Below are positions 1 through 7,090 of a stretch of DNA of 14,106 nt, in pieces. A program made the position numbers and the translations under genes. Source of the DNA: Anaerolineales bacterium (GTDB taxonomy: Bacteria; Chloroflexota; Anaerolineae; 4572-78; J111); NCBI GenBank assembly GCA_012032575.1, contig JAAUSP010000149.1:1-14106 (forward strand). Direction: 5' to 3'. The notes beneath the pieces were generated by a model, which worked only from the letters and a program-made list of their open reading frames with translations, made no database searches and had not been told where the DNA came from. How positions within the stretch are numbered: position 1 is the first letter of the stretch; each line of letters opens with the position of its first letter.

Positions 1-1
1 G

Positions 2-444
2 CCCGGCGTCAATTCGTACCTGCCCCACAACCACCGCCGCAACGCTGTGGTTTACACCGGCACGCACGATAACAATACCACCCTGGGCTGGTATCAGGAG
101 CGCACCCCGGCTGAAAAAGATTTGGTCCGGCGCTACCTGGCCCGCCCCGACGATGATGTTGTCTGGGATTTTATCCGGCTGGCACTGGCCTCGGTGGCCC
201 GCTTGGCCATTGTTCCTTTTCAGGATGCTCTTAGCCTGGGCAGCGACGCCCGCATGAACACCCCTTCGGTGCTGGGCGGCAACTGGGTCTGGCGCTACCG
301 CAGCGAGGCGCTCAACCCTGGGTGTCAACCCGGCTGAGCGAATTGGTTGAGCTGTACGGGCGCGATCCGGCGGTGTGGCAGAGGAAGGCTGAGGAAGAGG
401 CCCTTCGACAAGCTCAGGATGAAACTAAGGCTGAGGAAAAATAG
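2..444 (+). CDS. malQ: 4-alpha-glucanotransferase (amylomaltase), 3' end only, apparent frameshift
   Basis: The C-terminal part of a GH77 amylomaltase, which transfers alpha-1,4-glucan chains between maltodextrins in the cytoplasm; the 5' part lies outside the window. Frame 2 gives the GH77 motif YTGTHDNNTTLGW; the Asp of THDN is the third catalytic carboxylate of the family, although the usual sequence there is THDND. It also gives the C-terminal motif NTPSVLGGNWVWR. After ALN the reading frame stops early at 335-337. In frame 1 the expected family ending continues from about position 316 as PWVSTRLSELVELYGRDP and runs to a TAG at 442-444. One base is therefore missing near the CCC at 316-318. 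This may be a sequencing indel or a real mutation removing about 40 residues. The last residues, ALRQAQDE, come from an interspersed repeat. Identity is firm; functional status is uncertain. Confidence 0.87.
401..419 (+). repeat. Interspersed CCTTCGACAAGCTCAGG repeat in the malQ tail
   Basis: The string CCTTCGACAAGCTCAGGA lies in the restored malQ frame, where it encodes LRQAQD near the C-terminus. From memory, this word (reverse complement CCTGAGCTTGTCGAAGG) recurs as a short interspersed repeat in many environmental bacterial genomes, including Chloroflexota, and can sit inside gene ends. Only one copy is in this window, so its repeat status rests on recall and not on the sequence here. Confidence 0.5.
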
Positions 445-478
445 ACCTTAACGAAGATATGGTTTGTGGATGATACGT

Positions 479-521
479 GATACGTGATGCGTGATGCGTA
501 AGAAGTCACGCATCACGTATC
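479..521. repeat. Perfect 16-bp inverted repeat in the malQ-GNAT spacer
   Basis: Arms GATACGTGATGCGTGA (479-494) and TCACGCATCACGTATC (506-521) are exact reverse complements around an 11-nt loop. The left arm is itself made of reiterated GATACGT/GATGCGT words, with an additional copy just upstream (472-478). There is no U-tract on either side, so this is not a typical intrinsic terminator. It looks like a small repeat-derived hairpin. The rest of the 445-630 spacer is low-complexity text with repeated CAGTTCC words and no recognisable gene. Confidence 0.75.
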
Positions 522-630
522 AAGCATCACCCATCCAACCGTATCTCTGTGGCCGAAACAAAAATCACTGACCCTTGCTCCCTTAATTCCTTCAGTTCCG
601 TCAGTTCCCTGGATAAACGAAAGGATAAAT

Positions 631-1398
631 ATGTCTCAAGCAAACCTCATTCAACTCCTCGAAGAACTTGCTGCCAACGCCTGGCCCGCCGAAGTGGTCC
701 AGCATGTGGATGGCTGGCGGCTGCGTTTCAACCACAATGTGACCCGCCGGGCCAATTCAGTCAATGCCAACCAGAGCGGCGAAACTGTGCCGCTGGATGA
801 AAAGTTGGCGATAGTAGAGGCATTTTATCACCGCCGCGACTGCCCGCCCCGCTTTCATATTTGTCCGGCCACCCAACCGACCCATCTGGATGAACTCCTG
901 GCCGAGCGCGGCTACCGGCCCGATGCCCGCACCGCCATCCAGCTTGCCCCACTGGAAACGGTTCTGGCCCGCACTCAAATCAGGCCGGATTATACGGTCA
1001 CCATTAGTGACACAGTGGACCCAAACTGGTTCGAAGTGTTCTGCTACGGCGAGCATGTCAAACCCCACACCGCCGAAATTCGGCGCGGGATTCTCCAGCG
1101 CATCGGCCCGCGCGCCGGTTTTGCCACCGTGCGCCTGGGCGATCAGGCGGTGGCCGCCGGCCTGGGCGTGGTTGAGCGAGGCTGGCTGGGTCTATTCAGC
1201 CTGGTCACGCACCCCGATTATCGCCGCCGGGGCGCGGCCCAGAGTCTCATTCACACCCTCGCCGACTGGAGTCAGACTCATCAAGCCAGCCAGGTCTATC
1301 TGCAAGTTATGGCCGATAATGCTCCCGCCCTGGCGTTGTATGATCGGCTGGGGTTTGAAACGCTCTATCATTATCATTATCGCGAACTGAATCACTAG
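631..1398 (+). CDS. GNAT family N-acetyltransferase
   Basis: A 255-residue cytoplasmic protein expected to transfer an acetyl group from acetyl-CoA to an amine; the substrate cannot be told. The C-terminal half carries the GNAT fold: acetyl-CoA-binding motif A at about residues 190-206, LVTHPDYRRRGAAQSLI, with the pyrophosphate-binding RRRGAA loop, followed by NAPALALYDRLGF at about 230-242, the usual GNAT ending. The N-terminal part contains DGWRLRFNHNVTRRANSV (residues 27-44), a pattern typical of a two-part GNAT subgroup whose N-terminal domain resembles a degenerate acetyltransferase. The ATG at 631 is preceded by AAAGGA at 620-625. It stands alone: spacers of about 190 and 215 bp separate it from malQ and from the transporter operon, and it has no visible functional link to either. 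Confidence 0.85.
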   Translation: MSQANLIQLLEELAANAWPAEVVQHVDGWRLRFNHNVTRRANSVNANQSGETVPLDEKLAIVEAFYHRRDCPPRFHICPATQPTHLDELLAERGYRPDARTAIQLAPLETVLARTQIRPDYTVTISDTVDPNWFEVFCYGEHVKPHTAEIRRGILQRIGPRAGFATVRLGDQAVAAGLGVVERGWLGLFSLVTHPDYRRRGAAQSLIHTLADWSQTHQASQVYLQVMADNAPALALYDRLGFETLYHYHYRELNH

Positions 1399-1427
1399 AG
1401 CATTTCCAAAAACAATTACCCCGGACT

Positions 1428-1480
1428 CGCCTTGCGTGTTTCAGCTTACGTAATACAAACCGAACGGAACACGCAAGGCG
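1428..1480. repeat. 13-bp inverted repeat between GNAT and transporter operon
   Basis: CGCCTTGCGTGTT (1428-1440) pairs exactly with AACACGCAAGGCG (1468-1480) across a 27-nt loop. It lies 30 bp after the acetyltransferase stop and 25 bp before the -35 box of the next operon. No U-run follows, so if it ends transcription it is not a classical intrinsic terminator. It could equally be a repeat-derived hairpin. Confidence 0.65.
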
Positions 1481-1504
1481 CAACCCGTTTCTATCACCCC
1501 ACAA

Positions 1505-1533
1505 TTGACAGCGAAAAATACCTTCTGTACAAT
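1505..1533 (+). promoter_or_regulatory. Sigma-70 promoter of the ABC importer operon
   Basis: A consensus -35 box TTGACA (1505-1510), a spacer of exactly 17 nt and a -10 box TACAAT (1528-1533) lie about 80 bp upstream of the binding-protein start. It is the best promoter match seen in the window. Confidence 0.75.
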
Positions 1534-1581
1534 AGCGCACCTGCAATTAGTTGCAATTCAAATTAATCGCAGATTTGAATA

Positions 1582-1599
1582 TTATTAACCGATTAATAA
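1582..1599. promoter_or_regulatory. TTATTAA-N4-TTAATAA palindrome next to the binding-protein RBS
   Basis: TTATTAACCGATTAATAA is a perfect 7-bp inverted repeat around CCGA, ending directly before the AGGAG ribosome-binding site (1601-1605). It lies about 40 nt inside the predicted transcript. It could be an operator for a metal-responsive or other dimeric regulator, or a weak mRNA hairpin near the ribosome-binding site. It does not match the E. coli NikR box. Confidence 0.4.
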
Positions 1600-1614
1600 A
1601 AGGAGAAGCTATCA

Positions 1615-3291
1615 ATGAAAGTATCACGCTGGATTTTGGGTTTTTTCCTGGTTTTTGCTTTAACATTGGCGGCCTGTGGGGGCGCGGCACCTGTTGCGAC
1701 ACAGGCTCCGGCGGCAGAACCGCCACAGACAGAAGCTCCTGCTCCCACCGAAGAAGCGGTCGCCCCGGCGGCTGAGCCGTCTACAGCCAAACGGGAGATT
1801 ATTCTGGCAATTGGCGGCGAGGCTGAAGAAGGATATGACCCCACGCTGGGCTGGGGTCGATACGGCGCACCGCTCTTTCAAAGCACATTGTTACGCCGGG
1901 ATGAAAATCTCAAACTGGTCAATGATCTGGCCGAAAGTTACAGTCTGAGCGAAGACCGCCTGGTCTGGACGGTCAAAATCCGGCAGGGCGTTCTCTTTTC
2001 GGATGGCAAGCCGCTGACAGCCAAAGATGTGGCTTATACCTTCAACAAAGCCGCCGAAAGCGGCGGTTTGACGGATGTGACCGTACTGGATAAGGCCACG
2101 GCCCTGGATGATTACACCGTTGAACTCCGCTTGAAAAAACCTCAAAGCACCTTTGTCAACCGGCTGGTCACACTGGGTATTGTGCCGGAGCACGCCCACA
2201 ATGAGAATTACGGGCGCAATCCGGTTGGTTCGGGTCCATACAAGCTGGTGCAGTGGGATGAAGGCCAGCAGTTGATTGTTGAGGCCAATCCCGGCTACTA
2301 TGGCCCCAAGCCGCAAGTTGACCGCCTGGTTTTTCTTTTCCTGGAAGAGGACGCCGCTTTTGCTGCGGCGAAAGCGGGTGAAGTACAGGTAGTCAGTGTG
2401 CCCCAGGCGCTGGCGGTGCAAAAAATTGACGGGATGAAATTATATGATGTCCAGAGCGTTGACAATCGTGGCCTGATGTTTCCCTTTGCGGCCGATACCG
2501 GCGAAAAAACAGAAGAAGGGTATGGGATTGGCAACAATGTCACGGCTGATTTAGCCATCCGCCAGGCGGTTAACTATGCCATTGACCGGGAAGCACTGGT
2601 AGCCGGGGTGCTGGAAGGCTACGGCTCGCCGGCTTTTGGGCCGGTAAGTGGTTTAGCCTGGGAAGAACCGCAGGCAGTTATTGATGATGCCAGTGTGGAA
2701 AAAGCCAAAGAAGTTTTGCTGAACGGGGGTTGGACCGACAGCGACGGCGACGGGATTGTTGAAAAAGACGGCCTCAAAGCCGAATTTACCATCATCTATC
2801 CGGCCAGCGACAGCACCCGCCAGGCGCTCGCTCTGGCTGCCGGGGATATGATTAAGGCTGTTGGCATTCAGGCCAATGTTGAGGGCAAGAGTTGGGAAGA
2901 GATTGAAAAATTGATGCACAGCAATGTCATCGTTTTTGGCTGGGGCAGCCACGACCAGACCGAAATGTGGAATCTGTACCACAGTTCGATGGGCGGGGTT
3001 GAGTATTACAATACAGGTTATTACGCCAGCTCGGAAATTGATAACTACCTGGACATGGCCATGGGCGCACCCTCGGAAGCCGAAGCGATTGCTTTCTGGC
3101 AAAAAGCCCAGTGGGATGGTCAAAAGGGCTTTACCGCCCAGGGCGACGCGGCCTGGGCCTGGCTGGTCAATCTGGACCACACTTACTTTGCCAGCGAGTG
3201 CCTCGACATTGGCCAACCGCAGGTGGAGCCGCACGGCCACGGCTGGCCCATTACCGCCAACATTGCGGCCTGGAAATGGACCTGCCAATGA
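1615..3291 (+). CDS. Family-5 extracellular solute-binding lipoprotein (nickel/opine/peptide type)
   Basis: The binding protein of the five-gene ABC importer. The N-terminus is a lipoprotein signal with lipobox LTLAAC (Cys21), so it should be lipid-anchored outside the membrane. Cys21 is followed by an Ala/Pro/Thr/Glu-rich linker to about residue 60. The SBP_bac_5 fold follows, with GWGRYGAPLFQSTLLRRDE and the family motif LVWTVKIRQGVLFSDGKPLTAKDV. The GWGRYG-plus-QSTLL pattern is what I recall from the nickel or metallophore branch (CntA-like), more than from plain dipeptide binders; specificity cannot be fixed by eye. A DSDGDGIVEKDG loop at about 375-386 resembles a calcium-binding loop often seen in this family. 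At 558 residues the length is normal. The start at ATG 1615 is supported by AGGAG 9 nt upstream. The stop overlaps the first permease by 4 nt. Confidence 0.88.
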   Translation: MKVSRWILGFFLVFALTLAACGGAAPVATQAPAAEPPQTEAPAPTEEAVAPAAEPSTAKREIILAIGGEAEEGYDPTLGWGRYGAPLFQSTLLRRDENLKLVNDLAESYSLSEDRLVWTVKIRQGVLFSDGKPLTAKDVAYTFNKAAESGGLTDVTVLDKATALDDYTVELRLKKPQSTFVNRLVTLGIVPEHAHNENYGRNPVGSGPYKLVQWDEGQQLIVEANPGYYGPKPQVDRLVFLFLEEDAAFAAAKAGEVQVVSVPQALAVQKIDGMKLYDVQSVDNRGLMFPFAADTGEKTEEGYGIGNNVTADLAIRQAVNYAIDREALVAGVLEGYGSPAFGPVSGLAWEEPQAVIDDASVEKAKEVLLNGGWTDSDGDGIVEKDGLKAEFTIIYPASDSTRQALALAAGDMIKAVGIQANVEGKSWEEIEKLMHSNVIVFGWGSHDQTEMWNLYHSSMGGVEYYNTGYYASSEIDNYLDMAMGAPSEAEAIAFWQKAQWDGQKGFTAQGDAAWAWLVNLDHTYFASECLDIGQPQVEPHGHGWPITANIAAWKWTCQ

Positions 3292-4274
3292 GCAGGTTAA
3301 CCACATTCTTGCTAAAGAAGCTGGTCCGCCTGGTAATATTGCTTTTTGCCGTCTCAACTATCTCCTTTATTCTCATCTCTGCCTCGCCGATTGACCCGGT
3401 TGACGCCTACTTACGCGGCGCGGGAGTTCAGGTTGGCCCGGAGCAACGCGAACTGATTGCCCAACGCTACGGGTTAGATGAGTCGCCCCCGCTTCGCTAT
3501 GGACGCTGGTTGGCCCAAATTGCCCAGGGAAACCTGGGCAACTCGATCATTTTTACTCGGCCGATGCTGCAAGTGATCGGTGATCGCTTTTTGACCTCGC
3601 TGTGGTTGATGGCGACCGCCTGGATTTTGTCAGGCGTCGTCGGTTTTGGGTTGGGGGTGCTGGCCGGGGCCAAACAAGGCTCATGGATTGACCAGGCCAT
3701 CCGGTTCTACGCCTATACCCTGGCTTCGACCCCTACCTTCTGGCTGGCCCTGCTGCTATTGATTGTTTTCGCCGTGTGGCTGAGGGTGTCTCCTGTTTGC
3801 TGCGCTTCGCCGGCGGGTGTGCCCGTTGAGGCGGCAACTTTTTGGCAGCGAATTCAACATCTGATTCTGCCGGCGGCAGCCCTGAGCATTATCGGCGTGG
3901 CCAATATTGCTTTGCACACCCGCCAAAAGCTGATTGATGTGCTCCACAGCGATTATGCCCTCTTTGCCCGCGCCCAGGGCGAAACCAATGCGGGCCTGAT
4001 TGTACAGCACGGCCTGCGTAACATCGCCCTGCCGGCCATCACCCTACAGTTTGCCTCTCTGAGCGAATTGTTTGGCGGCTCGGTGCTGGCGGAGCAGGTC
4101 TTTGCTTATCCCGGCCTGGGCGAGGCGACCGTCCAGGCCGGTCTGCGCGGCGATGTGCCGCTGCTGCTGGGCATCGTACTGTTTAGCGCGGTCTTTGTTT
4201 TTATCGGCAACACGGTCGCCGATGTGGCTTATCATTTAATTGACCCGCGTATTCGGATTGGAGGCGCTGCATGA
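3288..4274 (+). CDS. ABC importer permease 1 (NikB/DppB/OppB type)
   Basis: First integral membrane subunit of the importer, 328 residues. It opens with the classic DppB-type start: a positively charged KKLVRLVILLFAVSTISFIL helix at about 10-30. Further membrane segments lie at about 102-125, 140-165, 195-210, 250-275 and 290-312. The cytoplasmic coupling (EAA) region is at about 222-251, with SDYALFARAQGE and HGLRNIALPA. The string IIGVANIALHTRQKLIDVL resembles permeases of the nickel/metallophore group. The ATG at 3288 overlaps the previous stop (ATGA), which indicates translational coupling; an upstream in-frame ATG at 3111 would run through the binding-protein gene and is not the start. 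The stretch after residue 165 (WLRVSPVCCASPAGV) is less typical than the rest. Confidence 0.88.
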   Translation: MSRLTTFLLKKLVRLVILLFAVSTISFILISASPIDPVDAYLRGAGVQVGPEQRELIAQRYGLDESPPLRYGRWLAQIAQGNLGNSIIFTRPMLQVIGDRFLTSLWLMATAWILSGVVGFGLGVLAGAKQGSWIDQAIRFYAYTLASTPTFWLALLLLIVFAVWLRVSPVCCASPAGVPVEAATFWQRIQHLILPAAALSIIGVANIALHTRQKLIDVLHSDYALFARAQGETNAGLIVQHGLRNIALPAITLQFASLSELFGGSVLAEQVFAYPGLGEATVQAGLRGDVPLLLGIVLFSAVFVFIGNTVADVAYHLIDPRIRIGGAA

Positions 4275-5155
4275 GTTCGATTACCACCACACCGGTTTCG
4301 ATCCCTGCGACGCGCAAATGGCGGTTAAAGCTGGGGGTTGGCAATCGCCGCAGCCAGACCATTTGGGCCATCATTGGCTGCCTGCTGTTTTTTGCTGCTA
4401 TTGGGCTGGGCAGTCTCATGATCGGCGAAGACGGTTTAAAAACCTCGCTGACCGAGCGCAATCTGGCCCCCACCCTGGCTCATCCCCTCGGCACGGACTG
4501 GTTAGGCCGCGATATGCTGACCCGTACTTTGCTGGGCCTCAGCCTGAGCCTGCGGGTCGGGCTGGTGGCGGCGCTTATCAGCGCGGTGCTGGGCGTAGTT
4601 TTGGGGCTGCTGGCGGCTATGCTCGGCGGCAAAGTGGATATGGTGATTACCTGGTTCATTGATGTCTTTTTCAGCCTGCCTCACCTGGTCCTGTTGATTC
4701 TCATCTCATTCGCTATGGGCGGCGGGCTGCAAGGGGTGCTTATCGCCGTGGCTTTCACCCACTGGCCGGGCCTGGCCCGCGTAATTCGGGCCGAAGCGCT
4801 GCAAGTGAAAAGCTCGGATTATGTCGAGCTTTCGGCCCGGTTGGGTCACTCGCCTTGGTGGATTGCGCGCCATCATCTGGTACCCCATCTGATCCCGCAG
4901 TTTCTGGTCGGCTTGATTTTGCTCTTCCCGCATGCCATCCTACACGAAGCCGGCCTGACCTTTGTCGGGATTGGCCTCTCGCCTCATACCCCGGCCATCG
5001 GCATCATCCTGGCCGAGTCCATGCGCCACCTCTCGACCGGCTACTGGTGGCTGGGCGTCTTTCCCGGTCTGGCCCTGCTGATTGCGGTCAAAGCGTTTGA
5101 TATTCTGGGTGAAAACGTGCGCAACCTGATTGATCCTAAAACCAGCCAGGAATGA
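4271..5155 (+). CDS. ABC importer permease 2 (NikC/DppC/OppC type)
   Basis: Second membrane subunit, 294 residues, which pairs with permease 1 to form the channel. It shows the DppC hallmark HPLGTDWLGRDMLTRTL at about 71-87, a hydrophobic core with five or six membrane helices, and the EAA coupling loop at about 174-209 (SSDYVELSARLGHSPWWIARHH cut by family position, followed by HLVPHLIP). The C-terminal part, with EAGLTFVGIGLSPHTPAIG and GYWWLGVFPGLALL, is characteristic of the family. Its ATG at 4271 overlaps the stop of permease 1 in an ATGA, so the genes are coupled. The first about 30 residues form a basic, non-membrane N-terminal tail, as is common for this subunit. A 48-bp AT-rich gap separates it from the first ATPase. 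Confidence 0.88.
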   Translation: MSSITTTPVSIPATRKWRLKLGVGNRRSQTIWAIIGCLLFFAAIGLGSLMIGEDGLKTSLTERNLAPTLAHPLGTDWLGRDMLTRTLLGLSLSLRVGLVAALISAVLGVVLGLLAAMLGGKVDMVITWFIDVFFSLPHLVLLILISFAMGGGLQGVLIAVAFTHWPGLARVIRAEALQVKSSDYVELSARLGHSPWWIARHHLVPHLIPQFLVGLILLFPHAILHEAGLTFVGIGLSPHTPAIGIILAESMRHLSTGYWWLGVFPGLALLIAVKAFDILGENVRNLIDPKTSQE

Positions 5156-5203
5156 GGCTGAAGAAATAAGAATTTAGAAATTAGAACTTTTTAAGAGGGA
5201 TTA

Positions 5204-6132
5204 ATGCTATCGGTTCGAAACCTATCCGTCACTTTTACTTTGTATGATGTCGCCTGACCCAAAAGCAACTGACGGTTATCACCGAGTTGGATTTGGAGGT
5301 TCAGGCCGGCGAGATTGTGGCCGTGGTTGGCTCCAGCGGGTCGGGCAAAAGTTTGCTGGCTCACGCTGTGCTGGGTATTTTGCCCGGCAATGCCCATACC
5401 AGCGGCGAGATCACGTTCAAAGGCGAGCCATTGACCCCGGCTCGCCAGGCCGCTCTGCGCGGGCGGGTGATTGCCTTAATCCCTCAATCGGTCGGGTTTT
5501 TGGACCCGCTGTTACGGGTGGGGCGGCAGGTCCGCCGGGCCGCGCAGTTGAGCGGGCTTACCGCCGGGGCTGCGACTGCCGCCCAAACGCAAGCTTTCCA
5601 GCGTTACGGTCTGGCTGCGGCAGTGGAGCGATTTTTCCCTTTTCAAATATCGGGGGGGATGGCTCGGCGGGTGCTGACCGCCAGCGCAGCGGCGGGTCAG
5701 GCAGAGTTGTTGATTGCCGATGAACCAACCCCCGGCCTGCACCCCGAAGCAGTGACTGAAACGCTCAACCACCTGCGGGAATTGGCCGACGAAGGGCGGG
5801 GGATCATTTTGATTACCCACGACATCGAAGCCGCCTTACGGGTGGCCGACAAAGTGGCGGTTTTTTACGCCGGAACCACCGTCGAAGTGGCCGAGGCAGC
5901 CGATTTTAGCAACGGTGCCGGGGCGCTGCGCCATCCTTATACCCAGGCGTTGTGGCGCTCGCTGCCTCAGAACGAGTTTAGTCCTGTTGCCGGGGCGCAG
6001 CCCATGCCCGACGCGCTGCCCGCAGGTTGTCTCTTTGCGCCGCGCTGCCCCCTCGTTACGGCGACCTGCCGCGAAGCCAGGCCCGCTCTGCGCACCGTCC
6101 GTGGGGGAAAGGTCAGGTGCATCCATGCTTAA
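5204..6132 (+). CDS. ABC importer ATPase 1 (NikD/DppD type), apparent frameshift near the start
   Basis: First nucleotide-binding subunit of the importer. ATG 5204, with GAGGG 4 nt upstream, opens the expected start MLSVRNLSVTFTLYD, but that frame stops at 5255. The match resumes in the frame that includes 5251 as RLTQKQLTVITELDLEVQAGE and runs to TAA 6130-6132. One base thus seems to be missing at about 5246-5251. Numbered from TTG 5287 it has Walker A GSSGSGKS (15-22), Q-loop Gln67, signature ISGGM (121-125), Walker B LLIADEP (141-147), H-loop His178 and the oligopeptide-type C-terminal extension with HPYTQAL and CLFAPRCPLVTATC. All catalytic parts are present. If the shift is real, only a start at a downstream CTG or TTG would be possible, losing the first strand. 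No -1 slippery heptamer is visible. Confidence 0.82.
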
Positions 6133-6766
6133 GGGTGAACAGCTTGCTTTTCGGTACGGGGCTGATAAGCCCTGGATTCTGCCAGGAATTTCGCTGCACG
6201 TTGCACCCGGCGAAATTGTGGGGCTGAGTGGCCCAAGCGGACTGGGCAAAACCACCCTGGGCAAAATTCTGGCCGGCTACTTGCGGCCCAACGCTGGAAG
6301 CGTTACCGTAGAGAACCAGCCTTTGCCCCTGGATACCTACTGCCCGGTTCAGCTTATTTTTCAACACCCTGAATTGGCCATGAACCCGCGCTGGCGCATC
6401 CACCGGATTTTGGAGGAAAGCGCCTTTCCATCGCCAGCGTTGCTGGAAGCGCTCAGCCTTGACCCAAGCTGGTTGAACCGCTGGCCGCACGAGCTGAGCG
6501 GCGGCGAGTTGCAGCGGGTGGCCGTAGCCCGCACGTTGGGACCTCACACCCGCTACCTGATTGCCGACGAGATGACGGCCATGCTCGACGCCAACACCCA
6601 GGCCCAAATCTGGCAAGTTGTCATCAGTCACGCCCGGCAGCATCACCTGGGTGTGCTGGTTATCAGCCATGACGCGCCTCTGCTGGAGCGCTTATGCCAG
6701 CGCGTGGTCAATATGGCTGAATTGCACATGCCTCACGCAAAACCTCTTTTGTGTGAGTTGAAGTAA
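6125..6766 (+). CDS. ABC importer ATPase 2 (NikE/DppF type), short
   Basis: Second nucleotide-binding subunit, 213 residues. Walker A GPSGLGKT (36-43), Q-loop Gln80 in LIFQHPELAMNPRW, signature LSGGE (124-128), Walker B YLIADE (144-149) and H-loop His182 are all intact. It lacks the C-terminal oligopeptide-type extension carried by ATPase 1 and ends about 30 residues after the H-loop; short DppF/NikE partners of this kind are common in nickel-type systems. The ATG at 6125 overlaps the stop of ATPase 1 by 8 nt. It is the last gene of the operon. Confidence 0.85.
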   Translation: MLKGEQLAFRYGADKPWILPGISLHVAPGEIVGLSGPSGLGKTTLGKILAGYLRPNAGSVTVENQPLPLDTYCPVQLIFQHPELAMNPRWRIHRILEESAFPSPALLEALSLDPSWLNRWPHELSGGELQRVAVARTLGPHTRYLIADEMTAMLDANTQAQIWQVVISHARQHHLGVLVISHDAPLLERLCQRVVNMAELHMPHAKPLLCELK

Positions 6767-6785
6767 TCATCTTTTCTACCATCCC

Positions 6786-6894
6786 TCCCCTGATTCAATA
6801 AACTATATACCTCTGGCATGGCGACCAGGGTCAGTAACGTACTGGCCAGCAAATCGCCGATACCTCTTGTAGCCAAATCTACGACCATAATCAT
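6786..6894 (-). pseudogene. Possible remnant of an RND efflux transporter C-terminus
   Basis: On the minus strand a stretch starting at 6894 reads MIMVVDLATRGIG, then DLLASTLLTLVAMPEVYSLL. The second part closely resembles the last membrane helix of RND (AcrB/MexF-type) pumps, usually of the form GGLLSSTLLTLxxxPxxYSL. Nothing else of the roughly 1000-residue protein is here, and the frame continues into the end of ATPase 2. It is either a decayed fragment or a chance resemblance. Confidence 0.35.
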
Positions 6895-6929
6895 TTTAGC
6901 CTCGCACCAGCAGCCATTTGTACGGCTGT

Positions 6930-6963
6930 GCTCATAAAAATGAGCAAAAAATGAGCATTTTTT
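6930..6963. repeat. TGAGCA-rich hairpins after the importer operon
   Basis: GCTCATAAAAATGAGC (6930-6945) is a 6-bp stem with a 4-nt loop. It is followed at once by the palindrome AAAAAATGAGCATTTTTT (6946-6963), which ends in six T. Together these could act as a weak terminator, but the stems are AT-rich and they lie about 165 nt after the last importer stop. Not a convincing intrinsic terminator. Confidence 0.35.
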
Positions 6964-6987
6964 GGTCTGGAAGGTGATTCCTAAGCC

Positions 6988-7065
6988 TGGTATAATAATA
7001 TACACTGTTATTAATATTACTATTTGCTAATATTAATAATTTGCAAATATTTGCATCTATATAAT
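6988..7065 (+). promoter_or_regulatory. Promoter region and palindromic element of the globin gene
   Basis: An extended -10 box TGGTATAAT ends at 6996 without a good -35 box. A second -10-like TATAAT lies at 7060-7065. Between them is the perfect 14-bp palindrome TGCAAATATTTGCA (7042-7055), within a 17-nt word that recurs with one change at 10145-10161. If the downstream -10 is used, the palindrome falls in the promoter spacer; if the upstream one is used, it lies in the leader. The whole 6970-7075 stretch is very AT-rich. Confidence 0.5.
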
Positions 7066-7090
7066 TTTCTTATACCCAAGGAGGATGTTT

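Noticed and set aside
479..521. CRISPR-like or transposon-end repeat
   Set aside because: There is only one inverted pair, no regular spacers, and no transposase or target duplication.
1582..1599. NikR operator
   Set aside because: It does not match GTATGA-N16-TCATAC; kept only as an unassigned palindrome.
3111..3287. A longer N-terminus for permease 1 beginning at ATG 3111
   Set aside because: It would overlap the binding-protein gene by 180 nt and the added text is not membrane-like; ATG 3288 gives the family start and the usual ATGA overlap.
5240..5260. Programmed -1 frameshift in the importer ATPase
   Set aside because: No slippery heptamer or downstream pseudoknot-like structure is visible; a base loss in the sequence is simpler.
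6946..6963. Intrinsic terminator of the importer operon
   Set aside because: The palindrome is almost all A/T with a minimal loop, and it lies far from the last stop; listed only as a hairpin.
7085..7090. ATG 7085 as the globin start
   Set aside because: The ribosome-binding site AAGGAGG directly abuts it; ATG 7091 has a proper 6-nt gap and adds only two residues fewer.
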